Shown here: one piece after another, positions 25,492-33,292 of the stretch
Numbering within the stretch: position 1 is the stretch's first letter
How the letters are laid out: the number at the start of each line of letters is the position of its first letter
Source: a bacterium UBP14_UBA6098
Lineage (GTDB): Bacteria; UBP14; UBA6098
Assembly: GCA_002428525.1 (NCBI GenBank)
Contig: DIWU01000024.1
Coordinates: 1 to 64,000, forward strand
Reading direction: 5' to 3'
Length of the DNA: 64,000 nucleotides
Notes under the pieces: generated by a model
Database searches by the model: none
Told to the model about the DNA's origin: nothing
Seen by the model: only the letters and a program-made list of their open reading frames with translations
Made by a program: the position numbers and the translations under genes

Positions 25492-26627
25492 TAGTAGGCC
25501 TTACGATAATTTTAGCCGGTCTTCTCGGAGCCGCGTTTTTTGCCGGCACCGAAACCTCGCTTATAGCCCTGTTCCGTAAAAGGCAAATATTAAAACACCT
25601 TCCAGCCAGCGTGAGCAAATGGATCGAGAATCCGGAAGACCTTTTTTCAGTCACGCTTATAGGGACAAATATATCGATCATCTTAACAAGCTCTGTAACT
25701 ACAAAGCTATTAATCAAGCACTTCGGCGATGTGGGAGAAATATACTCGATGGTTGCAGTGTCGATAGTCGGGTTGATTTTATGCGAGGTTCTTCCAAAGA
25801 GCATAGCGCTCAGGAGGCCCGAGGCCTTTTCCGCAAAGGCAATTGTCCCGCTCGATATAGCCGCAATAGTCTTAAAACCGGCATCGAAGATAACAAACGC
25901 CATTTCGAGATGGATCTCCCGGGTTATTCATAGAATCGTGAAACCGTCAAAACCGGCGAACTGGGACGATTTCGAGCTTGTATCGCAGAAAGGCTCTCTC
26001 GATATAAGCAAAAGCAAAGAAGAGATGATACGCCTCCTCTTCGAGGCCTCGTCTATGAGCGCCTTCGACCTGATGACCCCCCGCTCGGAGTTCACTGTGA
26101 TAAAAAACGGCGAAGCAGAGCCCTATAAAACCACCTCTCCAATCGCCGTCGAGGATGATCGGGGAACTATCGTCGGCCTTCTGAAGCCAGAAGCCTCGAA
26201 GGCCGACCCCGAAACGGCCTTCTTCCCTGAAAATACTCCAATATTGCGGCTTTTTGCCTCGATGTTCGATTCGAAGATCGAAGCGGCCCTCGTGATCAAC
26301 GAATACGGCGAAGTCACGGGTATGATCGACCGCGGCAGAATAGCCGCTTTCCTTTGCGGTATCAATGAAACCCATCTTCGCGAGAACCCGAACAAAGACG
26401 GAATCTTCATATTTCAAGCCTCAACTGAGATCGCCGAGATAGAGGAGACCCTCGGAGTCGATATCCCAAAAGGCCCCTATAAAAGCCTCGCCGGCTTCAT
26501 CGAAGAGATCCGCCACTGTATTCCACCCGCAGGATCAAAATTCGTTTGGAATAACCTCATCTTTACAATAATCGACGCAAGCCCCAAGCAAATACTGCTT
26601 GTCCGCATCGAAAGACTTAACCGATAG
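25488..26627 (+). CDS. CNNM/CorC-family transporter (hemolysin-like), copy 2
   Basis: A 379-residue paralogue of the gene before it. It has the CNNM membrane domain (FFAGTETSLIALFRKRQ, GLILCEVLPKSIALRRP), a shortened CBS region (MSAFDLMTPRSEFTVI, then ALVINEYGEVTGMIDR) and a CorC_HlyC C-terminal domain (GVDIPKGPYKSLAGFIEE). The first CBS motif is more divergent than in copy 1. The two adjacent genes may form a hetero-oligomer or have specialised. The ATGA overlap indicates translational coupling. Confidence 0.86.
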   Translation: MIVGLTIILAGLLGAAFFAGTETSLIALFRKRQILKHLPASVSKWIENPEDLFSVTLIGTNISIILTSSVTTKLLIKHFGDVGEIYSMVAVSIVGLILCEVLPKSIALRRPEAFSAKAIVPLDIAAIVLKPASKITNAISRWISRVIHRIVKPSKPANWDDFELVSQKGSLDISKSKEEMIRLLFEASSMSAFDLMTPRSEFTVIKNGEAEPYKTTSPIAVEDDRGTIVGLLKPEASKADPETAFFPENTPILRLFASMFDSKIEAALVINEYGEVTGMIDRGRIAAFLCGINETHLRENPNKDGIFIFQASTEIAEIEETLGVDIPKGPYKSLAGFIEEIRHCIPPAGSKFVWNNLIFTIIDASPKQILLVRIERLNR

Positions 26628-26637
26628 CAAAACCTTC

Positions 26638-26779
26638 GGGGCGTCGGGATTTTCTCGGCCTTCGGAAAGCTCGCTTTCCGAAGGCCGAGAAAATCGCCGT
26701 TCGGCCGGCATGGGAATTTCTATATGGCGGTATGATCCTTCGCCGGCCGGACGGCCCGCGCATGCGCGGCCGACGCCCC
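26638..26779. repeat. MITE-like element with nested inverted repeats
   Basis: A perfect 23-bp inverted repeat with a two-base loop occupies 26648-26695. The arms begin GATTTTCTCGGCC and end GGCCGAGAAAATC. It sits just inside 10-bp outer inverted repeats: GGGGCGTCGG (26638-26647) and CCGACGCCCC (26770-26779). The intervening sequence has further GC palindromes such as GCGCATGCGC. There is no T-run after the hairpin, so it is not an ordinary terminator. I interpret it as a non-autonomous palindromic element. A shorter related hairpin occurs at 30001-30024. Confidence 0.6.
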
Positions 26780-26864
26780 GGTCGGAGGGGAAATTTATCT
26801 ACAATTCTAAGTGCTTATAAAATCGAAATAATTTCTGGGATTTTTTGGATAAGCGGAAAATGAA

Positions 26865-27227
26865 CTATATCTTTTTTCCGCTTTGAATTTTAAGGGCGTT
26901 TTCCAATTGATCGTGAGTGATAGCGCCCATATCGATGAGTAGTTCGCCTAACCTGCGCCTGTCGCCCGCGCTCTGTGCATTGAGGGCTTCGAGAACTCGA
27001 TCGGCGGAGCATAGGCCGGCCTGTCTGAGTATTTGCCCGAGCAGTTTATGATCCTTTTTCCCGGTCCTGATTCTGCGGCGCATAATATAGACACGGTAAA
27101 GCAGACCCATAGCGGAGAGGAACATCACAATAGTGGAAAGGTATGAATAATTCGACGGAAAGGAATACGATACGCTTATAACCTGAAAAGCGCTGACAGC
27201 GACGATAATAATCAACCAAGCGATCAT
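26865..27227 (-). CDS. Small membrane protein with MshEN-like domain
   Basis: A 120-residue protein. Two transmembrane segments (about 3-20 and 28-46) are followed by a basic linker (MRRRIRTGKKDHK) and a helical domain (about 58-117) with the repeat LGQILRQAGL...ALNAQ and RLGELLIDMGAI...ALKIQ. This pattern, in which a leucine-glycine helix is followed by ALxxQ, is that of the MshEN/GSPII_E_N domain of type II secretion and type IV pilus ATPases, some of which bind c-di-GMP. Here it is attached to a membrane anchor with no ATPase. An atypical small adaptor is my inference. It is a single-gene transcription unit. Confidence 0.7.
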   Translation of the reverse strand: MIAWLIIIVAVSAFQVISVSYSFPSNYSYLSTIVMFLSAMGLLYRVYIMRRRIRTGKKDHKLLGQILRQAGLCSADRVLEALNAQSAGDRRRLGELLIDMGAITHDQLENALKIQSGKKI

Positions 27228-27438
27228 GATGCCTCCTTTTAATATGCTGATAATATAGATATTTTTGATGAAAAAAAAATCAAAATTATAGCCCCTATGA
27301 AATCCTTTGAGTTTTCGTTGTAAATTAACCCGATTTGGCGCTTGTAATTGCTCTTCGGGGTTTATAGTTTTAGTTGCTGTATGAGGAAGGCCTTGCGGGT
27401 GGGTTTACCTTTTTGTATTTTATATCTGAAAGGATATT

Positions 27439-28584
27439 ATGAAGAATATAACAATTTTGGGCTCTGCGGGCTCTATCGGGACACAGGCCCTCGAAATAGT
27501 CTCACATCTGCCGAAGATGTTCTCTGTTTACGGCCTCGCGACCTATAACGAGGCTGAAACCCTTGCTGCTCAAACAAAGCGCTTCCGACCGAGTGTTGTG
27601 GCCTTGGCCGACAAGTCCTCGGTTTCGACCTATCGCGGCCTTGTCGGGGGCGAGGTTCCGGAAATACTCGCCGGGCCGGAGGGTGTCGCCGAACTCGCCT
27701 CGCGCGAGGGCGTGGATATCGTCGTGAACGCAATTGTCGGTTCAGCGGGGCTTATCCCCTCGATTGCCGCGGTGCGTCCCGGAGTAAGGCTCTGCACCGC
27801 AAACAAAGAATCGCTCGTCATCGCAGGGCATATTCTCATGCCGCTCGTTCGCGAGAAGCGCGCGGAGCTTGTCCCGATCGACAGCGAACACTCGGCGCTC
27901 CTTCAAGCCTCTCTCGCCGGAACCGGTAGCGAGATACGCAGGCTCATTATCACCGCATCGGGAGGGCCGTTTTGGAATAAAGATATCGACCTCGATTCGG
28001 TCACTTTGGAGCAAGCGCTTAAACACCCGAGATGGCTCATGGGCCCGAAGATATCGATCGATTCGGCGACTATGATGAACAAAGGCCTCGAGGTCATCGA
28101 AGCGCGATGGCTTTTCGATATTCCCTCGAATAGAATCGATGTCGTGGTTCATCCCCAAAGCATTGTGCACAGCATAGTCGAGTTCGTTGACGGCTCGCAA
28201 ATCGCGCAAATGAGCCGCCCCGATATGCGCCTTCCGATACAATACGCCCTGACCTTCCCCGAGCGCTTCGATTCGCCGGTCGAGATACTGAACCTCTCTC
28301 AAGTTGGGACACTGACCTTCGAAGCGCCCGACCTCGAGCGCTTTCCCGCCCTGTCCGCGGCATACAGCGTCCTCGATTCGGGCGGCACCGCCCCCTGTGT
28401 CCTCAATGCCGCCAATGAGGCCGCAGTTCAGCTTTTTATCGAAAGAAAAATCCGTTTTTCGGATATCTTCCGAATAGTGAACCGCGCCCTGTCCGCACAC
28501 GACAACTCGCTGAAACCCACTATCGACGCGGTTTTGGCGATTGACAGGGAGGTTCGCGAACGAACCCTTCGCGAGCATAGTTGA
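27439..28584 (+). CDS. dxr: 1-deoxy-D-xylulose 5-phosphate reductoisomerase
   Basis: A 381-residue enzyme of the MEP isoprenoid pathway. It converts DXP to MEP with NADPH. The N-terminal nucleotide-binding motif is GSAGSIGTQAL (residues 8-18). The metal and substrate region includes NKESLV, IDSEHSAL and ITASGGPF, followed by HPRWLMGPKISIDSATMMNKGLEVIEARWLF and the C-terminal ALNAANEAAV-like PCVLNAANEAAVQLFI. It is full length for the family. AAAGGATATT precedes the ATG. It stands alone rather than with the site-2 protease gene that often follows it; the large RNA comes next. Confidence 0.97.
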   Translation: MKNITILGSAGSIGTQALEIVSHLPKMFSVYGLATYNEAETLAAQTKRFRPSVVALADKSSVSTYRGLVGGEVPEILAGPEGVAELASREGVDIVVNAIVGSAGLIPSIAAVRPGVRLCTANKESLVIAGHILMPLVREKRAELVPIDSEHSALLQASLAGTGSEIRRLIITASGGPFWNKDIDLDSVTLEQALKHPRWLMGPKISIDSATMMNKGLEVIEARWLFDIPSNRIDVVVHPQSIVHSIVEFVDGSQIAQMSRPDMRLPIQYALTFPERFDSPVEILNLSQVGTLTFEAPDLERFPALSAAYSVLDSGGTAPCVLNAANEAAVQLFIERKIRFSDIFRIVNRALSAHDNSLKPTIDAVLAIDREVRERTLREHS

Positions 28585-28869
28585 GATTTGGCCGAAAAAA
28601 ACGATATTTCCTAGCAATTTTTCTCCGTATGTCAATTAATCATATTGTTTAAGAATGTAGAATTCTGCACACGCTAATCGATTGACTTACATAACAATAT
28701 GAGTTTATCAACACCCTTGAAATAGCCAACTTTTCTATTTTGTAATCCAATTCGGCATAATCATATTTGTGACGAAAATCACAATATCGGTTTCGAGGCT
28801 ATAACTTCCTGATAGATAATAAGATATAAAGAATTTAAAACTTTCCGAAAATTTTTTTTGAAAACTTTG

Positions 28870-28897
28870 TTGAGATAATTCATATCGCAAATATATT
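28870..28897 (+). promoter_or_regulatory. Promoter of the large structured RNA
   Basis: TTGAGA (28870-28875), a 16-nt spacer, then TATATT (28892-28897) in a strongly A/T-rich stretch (28600-28905). A start near 28904 would coincide with the abrupt change to GC-rich, hairpin-rich sequence. Confidence 0.6.
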
Positions 28898-28903
28898 TAT
28901 ATT

Positions 28904-29980
28904 TGTCTTCGGGAGGATGAAGAAGGCGTCTTTGAAAACGAGGTGACGAGAACGGCCGAAGCCGCTTCGGACCATGTCCGAAAGGAATCGCCGCTCGAGA
29001 AACTCGACCCGAAGCCGCTCGTGGGAGTCGCCCACCGGCGCAATTGAAAACGGACTAAGGAACCCAGTGCCATTAAGCAAACTGCACGAGAACACAGCGA
29101 ATTAAGGCCCTTCGGGGCGCGGAGGCGAAGGCCGCCGCGGGAAAGTCTTTATTCGTAAGTTCCGATGGATTACCGTCGGCGTGCCGCGAGCGAATAACGC
29201 GCTCAAAATCGGTCAAGACTCGAAATCGACGCCCTCAGGGGCGATCGGAAGAAAAATCCGTGACGAAAAGTCGATACGGGACAACCGAGCGGCAACCAGT
29301 GCTCGAACCGATCCGCTTTTCGGAGCGAAAACGGTGTTTGCGCAAAAACGGCCGGCCGAAAGACCGCCGCGGCGAACCGCTTTACCGATCAGCCTGCATG
29401 GCTTGCCGGTTTTGCGGAAGCAATCGGGAAAGCCCCCTTCATAGAAGGGAGAACGGAGCGATCCGTTCGAGGAAACGCGCGAAACCCGAATGCCCATGCC
29501 GGGAATCTCCCCCTCGGGGGCGATTATGCGCAGACCTAGGGCCTGAAAGGGCCGGCTCGCAAGCCTTCGGGCTATAAACGAACCAACCCTCAGCCGATAG
29601 GGGAACCTTGAGGAAACACTACCCCTCGGGGAAAATGAGGGCGAAAGCCCCGTCTTGTGACCATTGAGGCGCCCCTTCCGGGCAAAATCTCAGCGGAAAC
29701 CGTGAAAACGGTCTCCAGCGATGGATGAGCGCGGAGGTTTTTGCGAGATCGCGATTTGACTACTACGAAAATTAGCGGCAATACAAAATCGCAAAAATCG
29801 CCGAAAAATCGAAGTGCAGAACGCTACAACTTAGCCTCTCTTCGGGATTTTCTCGAATAGGAGGAAAAGTTGGACGCAAAGCCCAGAAAATTCGACATTA
29901 ATGCCGGATTTTTAGACATATGGACCGAAAAATCCTGCCCACGAGCATAAAGAGGTCGTCTTCGGACGGCCTCTTTTTTT
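28904..29980 (+). ncRNA. Large ornate structured non-coding RNA (about 1.07 kb), family unknown
   Basis: Between an A/T-rich promoter and a strong terminator lies about 1.07 kb with no credible protein gene. Open frames are short, overlapping and low in hydrophobic residues. Perfect stems with stable tetraloops recur. UUCG caps occur at 29107-29118 and 29562-29573. GNRA caps occur at 29452-29467 (GCGA), 29639-29650 (GAAA) and 29699-29712 (GAAA). Other hairpins are at 29162-29179 (7 bp) and 29435-29449. Nested long-range helices are visible: 29144-29149 with 29215-29220 and, inside it, 29150-29155 with 29191-29196; and 29341-29351 with 29407-29416. Single-stranded segments are A-rich. The size and style recall ornate RNAs such as OLE, ROOL and GOLLD, but I see no match to those, nor to RNase P RNA, tmRNA, SRP RNA, rRNA or group II intron domain V. 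Confidence 0.75.
29950..29980 (+). terminator. Intrinsic terminator of the large RNA
   Basis: AAGAGGTCGTC and GACGGCCTCTT pair (one G-U) around a UUCG tetraloop and run into seven consecutive T residues (29974-29980). It is one of the strongest terminators in the window and fixes the RNA strand as plus. Confidence 0.9.
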
Positions 29981-30000
29981 GTCCCTCGGCAAATCTCGCC

Positions 30001-30024
30001 TTCTGGAAAGCGAGTTTTCCAGAA
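30001..30024. repeat. Short inverted repeat related to the 26648 palindrome
   Basis: TTCTGGAAA and TTTCCAGAA flank GCGAGT. The core (GGAAAGC, then GAG, then TTTCC) resembles the tip of the 26648-26695 palindrome, and a CCGGCCGGCCG stretch follows in both places. It is probably a fragment of the same element. Confidence 0.4.
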
Positions 30025-30168
30025 AGTAAATATCCCCGGCCGGCCGATAAGTGACAGTGTCGATTAGCGTATCTTTCCGCGGTTGACACCCGTAGTTTTT
30101 TAAAAAGTAAAATCGCATCGCAATAAATTCCGCTTTATTTTAGCCGCCGAGTTCTTATATTTCCAAAT

Positions 30169-30687
30169 ATGAGAATCAATGTTACAATTTTGGCTATTGC
30201 CTTTCTGGCGGCGCTTTCATGCGAGCGCTCTCCGGTGCCGACACCTCCCTCGAACGACGGTGACGAGGATTCGACCTCACATCTTATTGTCGATGTCAAG
30301 GATGGCGACACGATCGAACTCGATGATGGACAAGTAGTTAGGCTTGTTGGAATCGATACGCCGGAGATGAATTACGGCGGCAGTCCGGAGCCATGCGCGG
30401 TCGAGGCCAAAAACTACTGTGAACTCAATGCTCTTAACAAGCGATGTTATTTAGTTTACAATATTCCTATCGGCGATTCGCTCGACATCTATGGCCGAAC
30501 CTTGGCTTTTGTCCATATTCTACCCGATAGTTTATGTCTGAATATCGAGGTTACTCGCGCCGGATGGAGCCCCGATTGGGACTCTTATCCAGTCAGATCG
30601 GACTATGAAGAACTTTTCGAACAGGCGGAGGCCGAGGCTGTCGCCGCCGGACGCGGGATTTGGGACTCAGAGCACAACTGCGAATGA
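30169..30687 (+). CDS. Thermonuclease-family (SNase) lipoprotein
   Basis: A 172-residue exported nuclease. The N-terminal lipoprotein signal ends LAALSC (Cys about residue 18), followed by a Ser/Pro/acidic linker. The SNase domain (about 40-168) shows VKDGDTIEL, VVRLVGIDTPEMNYGG, DIYGRTLAFVHI and a C-terminal EAEAVAAGRGIW. The catalytic Arg in VRLVGID, the Asp of DGDTI and the Glu in TPE are at their usual places. It probably degrades extracellular or periplasmic nucleic acids. A TATATT box ends 7 nt before the ATG and there is no Shine-Dalgarno, so the mRNA may be leaderless. Confidence 0.9.
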   Translation: MRINVTILAIAFLAALSCERSPVPTPPSNDGDEDSTSHLIVDVKDGDTIELDDGQVVRLVGIDTPEMNYGGSPEPCAVEAKNYCELNALNKRCYLVYNIPIGDSLDIYGRTLAFVHILPDSLCLNIEVTRAGWSPDWDSYPVRSDYEELFEQAEAEAVAAGRGIWDSEHNCE

Positions 30688-30696
30688 GGTTGAAAT

Positions 30697-31482
30697 ATGC
30701 TTGACAAAATCGGAATTGAATCAGTAACCGAAGCAGTAGAAAAAGAGATCGGCGGAAGAGCTGTAAAACCCTCTGTTTCCACATCGTGGCGCGGATCCGA
30801 AATGGCGCGCAGGGATCATTGCCCTTTCGTCAAATTACCCAGAGACCTTGCCCCGCTTATCGATCACACACTCCTCAAACCAACCGCAGTGGAGACCGAT
30901 ATCGCAAAACTTTGCGCAGAGGCCGATGAATCCGGCTTCGCGAGTATATGTGTAAACCCTTGTTGGATAATACGTTGCGCCGAACTCCTTCAAGGTTCGC
31001 CGGTCATGATCTGCACGGTTATCGGCTTCCCGCTCGGCGCAAACCTCACATCGGCTAAGGCCTTCGAGGCGGAGAAGTGCATCGAAGCGGGTGCGGACGA
31101 ACTGGATATGGTCGTCAATATCGGCCGCCTGAAGGCCGGCGAATGGCGGTCGGTGCACTCGGATATCTCCGATGTGGTCGAGGTCGCGGGCGGGATTCCG
31201 GTGAAGGTCATCCTCGAGACATCCCTGCTCGAGCCGGCAGAAATCGTCGCCGGTTGCACGATCGCAAGGCTCGCGGGAGCCTCCTTCGTAAAGACGAGCA
31301 CAGGATTTGCGACCGGAGGGGCATCGGTGGAGGCGGTATCCCTCATGGCCTCGGTTGTCGGCAATAGCCTCGGAATAAAGGCCTCAGGCGGGATTGGCGA
31401 CTTCGAGACCGCAATGGCGATGATCCGCGCCGGCGCCTCGCGTATCGGCTCGAGCCGCTCGGTCGGGATTATCGGCGGATGA
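30697..31482 (+). CDS. deoC: Deoxyribose-phosphate aldolase
   Basis: A 261-residue class I aldolase that cleaves 2-deoxyribose 5-phosphate to glyceraldehyde 3-phosphate and acetaldehyde in nucleoside salvage. The TIM-barrel core has LIDHTLLKP, VIGFPLGAN, ELDMVVNIG (catalytic Asp), the Schiff-base Lys in FVKTSTGF and KASGGIGDF. It carries about 50 extra N-terminal residues before LIDHTLLKP, a basic and polar extension seen in some bacterial DeoC. GAGGTTGAAAT precedes the ATG. The neighbouring secreted nuclease could feed deoxynucleosides into this step. The rlmH start overlaps its stop. Confidence 0.95.
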   Translation: MLDKIGIESVTEAVEKEIGGRAVKPSVSTSWRGSEMARRDHCPFVKLPRDLAPLIDHTLLKPTAVETDIAKLCAEADESGFASICVNPCWIIRCAELLQGSPVMICTVIGFPLGANLTSAKAFEAEKCIEAGADELDMVVNIGRLKAGEWRSVHSDISDVVEVAGGIPVKVILETSLLEPAEIVAGCTIARLAGASFVKTSTGFATGGASVEAVSLMASVVGNSLGIKASGGIGDFETAMAMIRAGASRIGSSRSVGIIGG

Positions 31483-31943
31483 AGATAAAACTCCTCCATA
31501 TCGGAAAACCGGGCGCACCCTTCGAGGCGATTGTTCGGGAATATTCCCGAAAGATCTCGCTTTACGCCGATTTCGAGCTGATTTCCGTGAAACAAGCGCG
31601 CCACCTTCCAATCGACTCGACAGTCAAGACCGAATCGGAGAGACTGCTCGCAAATACCGAAAACAGGGACTTTGTCGTCGCGCTGAGCGAGGAGGGCAAA
31701 CAAAAGAACTCCCTCGATTTCGCAGAATTCCTCGCGAAAACCGAGCAATCCGCCCGACCGATAGCCTTCCTCATCGGCGGCGCTTACGGCCTCTCCGCGG
31801 AGGCAAAGGCTCGCGCGAACTTAGTGCTGTCGATGTCTCAGCTCACATTTCAGCACGACATCGCCCTCGTCGTCGCGCTCGAACAGATCTACCGCGCGAT
31901 GACGATTCTGCGGGGCGAAGAATATCATAAACAGGGGATTTGA
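31479..31943 (+). CDS. rlmH: 23S rRNA pseudouridine-1915 N3-methyltransferase RlmH
   Basis: A 154-residue SPOUT methyltransferase. It has the small-domain length and knot motifs of RlmH: FLIGGAYGLSAEA (SAM-binding loop) and the C-terminal VLSMSQLTFQHDIALVVALEQIYRA ending in YHKQGI. It modifies pseudouridine 1915 of helix 69 in 23S rRNA. It begins with ATGA overlapping the deoC stop and ends three bases from the convergent mnmE stop. Confidence 0.95.
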   Translation: MKIKLLHIGKPGAPFEAIVREYSRKISLYADFELISVKQARHLPIDSTVKTESERLLANTENRDFVVALSEEGKQKNSLDFAEFLAKTEQSARPIAFLIGGAYGLSAEAKARANLVLSMSQLTFQHDIALVVALEQIYRAMTILRGEEYHKQGI

Positions 31944-31946
31944 GGG

Positions 31947-33290
31947 CTATTTCCCGACGCAAAAACCCTCGAGGACACGCTCGATTATGTCGCGATTTTC
32001 AACCCTGCCGACCGATTCGCGCAGAAATTGAACAGCTGAGGAAATCTCAGCGAAGGCCGCATCTGAAAGCTCCATTTTGCAGGCCTCTCGAGCCCCTTCG
32101 AGACAGGCTTTAGCGGCTTCGAGAAGTTCTATCTGCCAAAGGCCGGCCCACACCGCCTCCTCCGAGGGCACCGCCAAACTCGCGGAAATCTTTTCCTTAA
32201 GCGAATCGAGACCCTCGCCGGTAAGGGCCGAGACCTCGATGGCATCTTGAATCCTCCGCACTCGACCGAGGTCGATCTTGTTGACGACAACCAGCCTTCG
32301 AGTGTCTTCGATCGCCTCGAGAGCGCGGTTTTCTTCGGGGCTAAAGGGTTCACTGCCATCGATTACAAAGAGGACTAAATCCGCCGCGAAAAGACGGGCG
32401 CGCGCCTTAGTGACACCGATGTTTTCGACCTCGTCGGCGCATTCGCGGAGCCCGGCGGTGTCAACTAAGCTCGCCTCGAACCTTCCGAAACGAATATTTG
32501 TCTCGACGATATCTCGCGTTGTGCCCGGAAGATGGTGCACTATGCTCGATTCGGCGCCGGAAAGGGCGTTTGCCAGAGTGGATTTGCCGACATTCGGCGT
32601 GCCCGCGATTACTATCTGCGCACCCTTGGCGAGTTTCCTGCCTTTTCGGGCGTTTTCGATTAAGGCTGAAAGCTCCCGCTCGGTGCTATCGAGGCTATTA
32701 GCGAGTTTCTCGATCGAGATATCCTCGAAGTGCTCGGGGAACTCGGTTTGTGCGACACCCGCGAACTCGATCTCCTCGAGCTTCGACAAAAACCTTTCGA
32801 TTCGGCGGTTCAGTTCACCGGAAAGCGCCTTCCCCGCGGCTTTTGCGGAATATAAATCTATAGCGCCGATCATAGCATCGACCGCACCGGCCTCGGAGAG
32901 CGACATCTTGCCGTTCAAAACCGCGCGAAGCGTGAACTCCCCCGGCGCCGCCGCTCGGGCGCCGTTCTCGACGAGCCTTCGGAGTAGCTCCTCGAGAAGG
33001 AAGGGGCTTCCGTGAATCGTGAACTCGATCAGATCCTCGCCGGTGTAGGACTTTGGCGCGCGCCAAACCGTGACGACTCCGCCGTCGGTGAGACCGTTGC
33101 CGAAATCTATCGATACGACCTTCGCGCTTCCGCCGGGAAGGGCCGCTAAATCTAAACTCCCTCGAATAGCCGAGCTCGAAATCTCCGTGGCGTGATTTCC
33201 CGAAATCCGGACAATCCCAAGCGCGCCGCGTCCGAGCGGTGTCGAGATCGCGACGATAGTATCTTCGCGCGGAAGATCGAAAATGCCCAT
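31947..33290 (-). CDS. mnmE: tRNA uridine-34 5-carboxymethylaminomethyl GTPase MnmE
   Basis: A 447-residue GTPase that with MnmG modifies U34 of certain tRNAs. It has the N-terminal tetrahydrofolate-binding domain (DTIVAISTPLGRGALGIVRISG), a helical domain and an inserted G domain with GTPNVGKST (about residue 225), GTTRD, DTAG and NKID. The C-terminal motif is FCVGK with the catalytic Cys. It is the last gene of the rpmH-rnpA-yidD-yidC-mnmE block, two bases after yidC. Confidence 0.96.
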   Translation of the reverse strand: MGIFDLPREDTIVAISTPLGRGALGIVRISGNHATEISSSAIRGSLDLAALPGGSAKVVSIDFGNGLTDGGVVTVWRAPKSYTGEDLIEFTIHGSPFLLEELLRRLVENGARAAAPGEFTLRAVLNGKMSLSEAGAVDAMIGAIDLYSAKAAGKALSGELNRRIERFLSKLEEIEFAGVAQTEFPEHFEDISIEKLANSLDSTERELSALIENARKGRKLAKGAQIVIAGTPNVGKSTLANALSGAESSIVHHLPGTTRDIVETNIRFGRFEASLVDTAGLRECADEVENIGVTKARARLFAADLVLFVIDGSEPFSPEENRALEAIEDTRRLVVVNKIDLGRVRRIQDAIEVSALTGEGLDSLKEKISASLAVPSEEAVWAGLWQIELLEAAKACLEGAREACKMELSDAAFAEISSAVQFLRESVGRVENRDIIERVLEGFCVGK

Positions 33291-33292
33291 GA

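Noticed and set aside
28917..28946. Nine-codon open frame at the start of the large RNA (GGGAGG-ATG)
   Set aside because: The ribosome-site-like GGAGG is directly adjacent to the ATG, leaving no spacing, and the frame ends after nine codons.
29181..29577. Open frames of 60-105 codons inside the large RNA region on both strands
   Set aside because: They overlap each other, are rich in Arg/Lys/Pro with no hydrophobic core, lack ribosome sites and follow hairpins exactly. They are by-products of GC-rich structure.
29866..29885. GGACGCAAAGCC resembling the 3' half of a GEMM-I (c-di-GMP) riboswitch
   Set aside because: The matching 5' half and the GAAA-capped helix of GEMM-I are absent, and the position near the end of the RNA does not lead into a gene. 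A short chance match is more likely.
28904..29980. RNase P RNA, tmRNA, SRP RNA, or group I/II intron
   Set aside because: I do not see the GAGGAAAGTCC element of RNase P RNA, a tRNA-like end for tmRNA, an SRP Alu/S-domain pattern, or a domain V hairpin. The length also exceeds RNase P, tmRNA and SRP.
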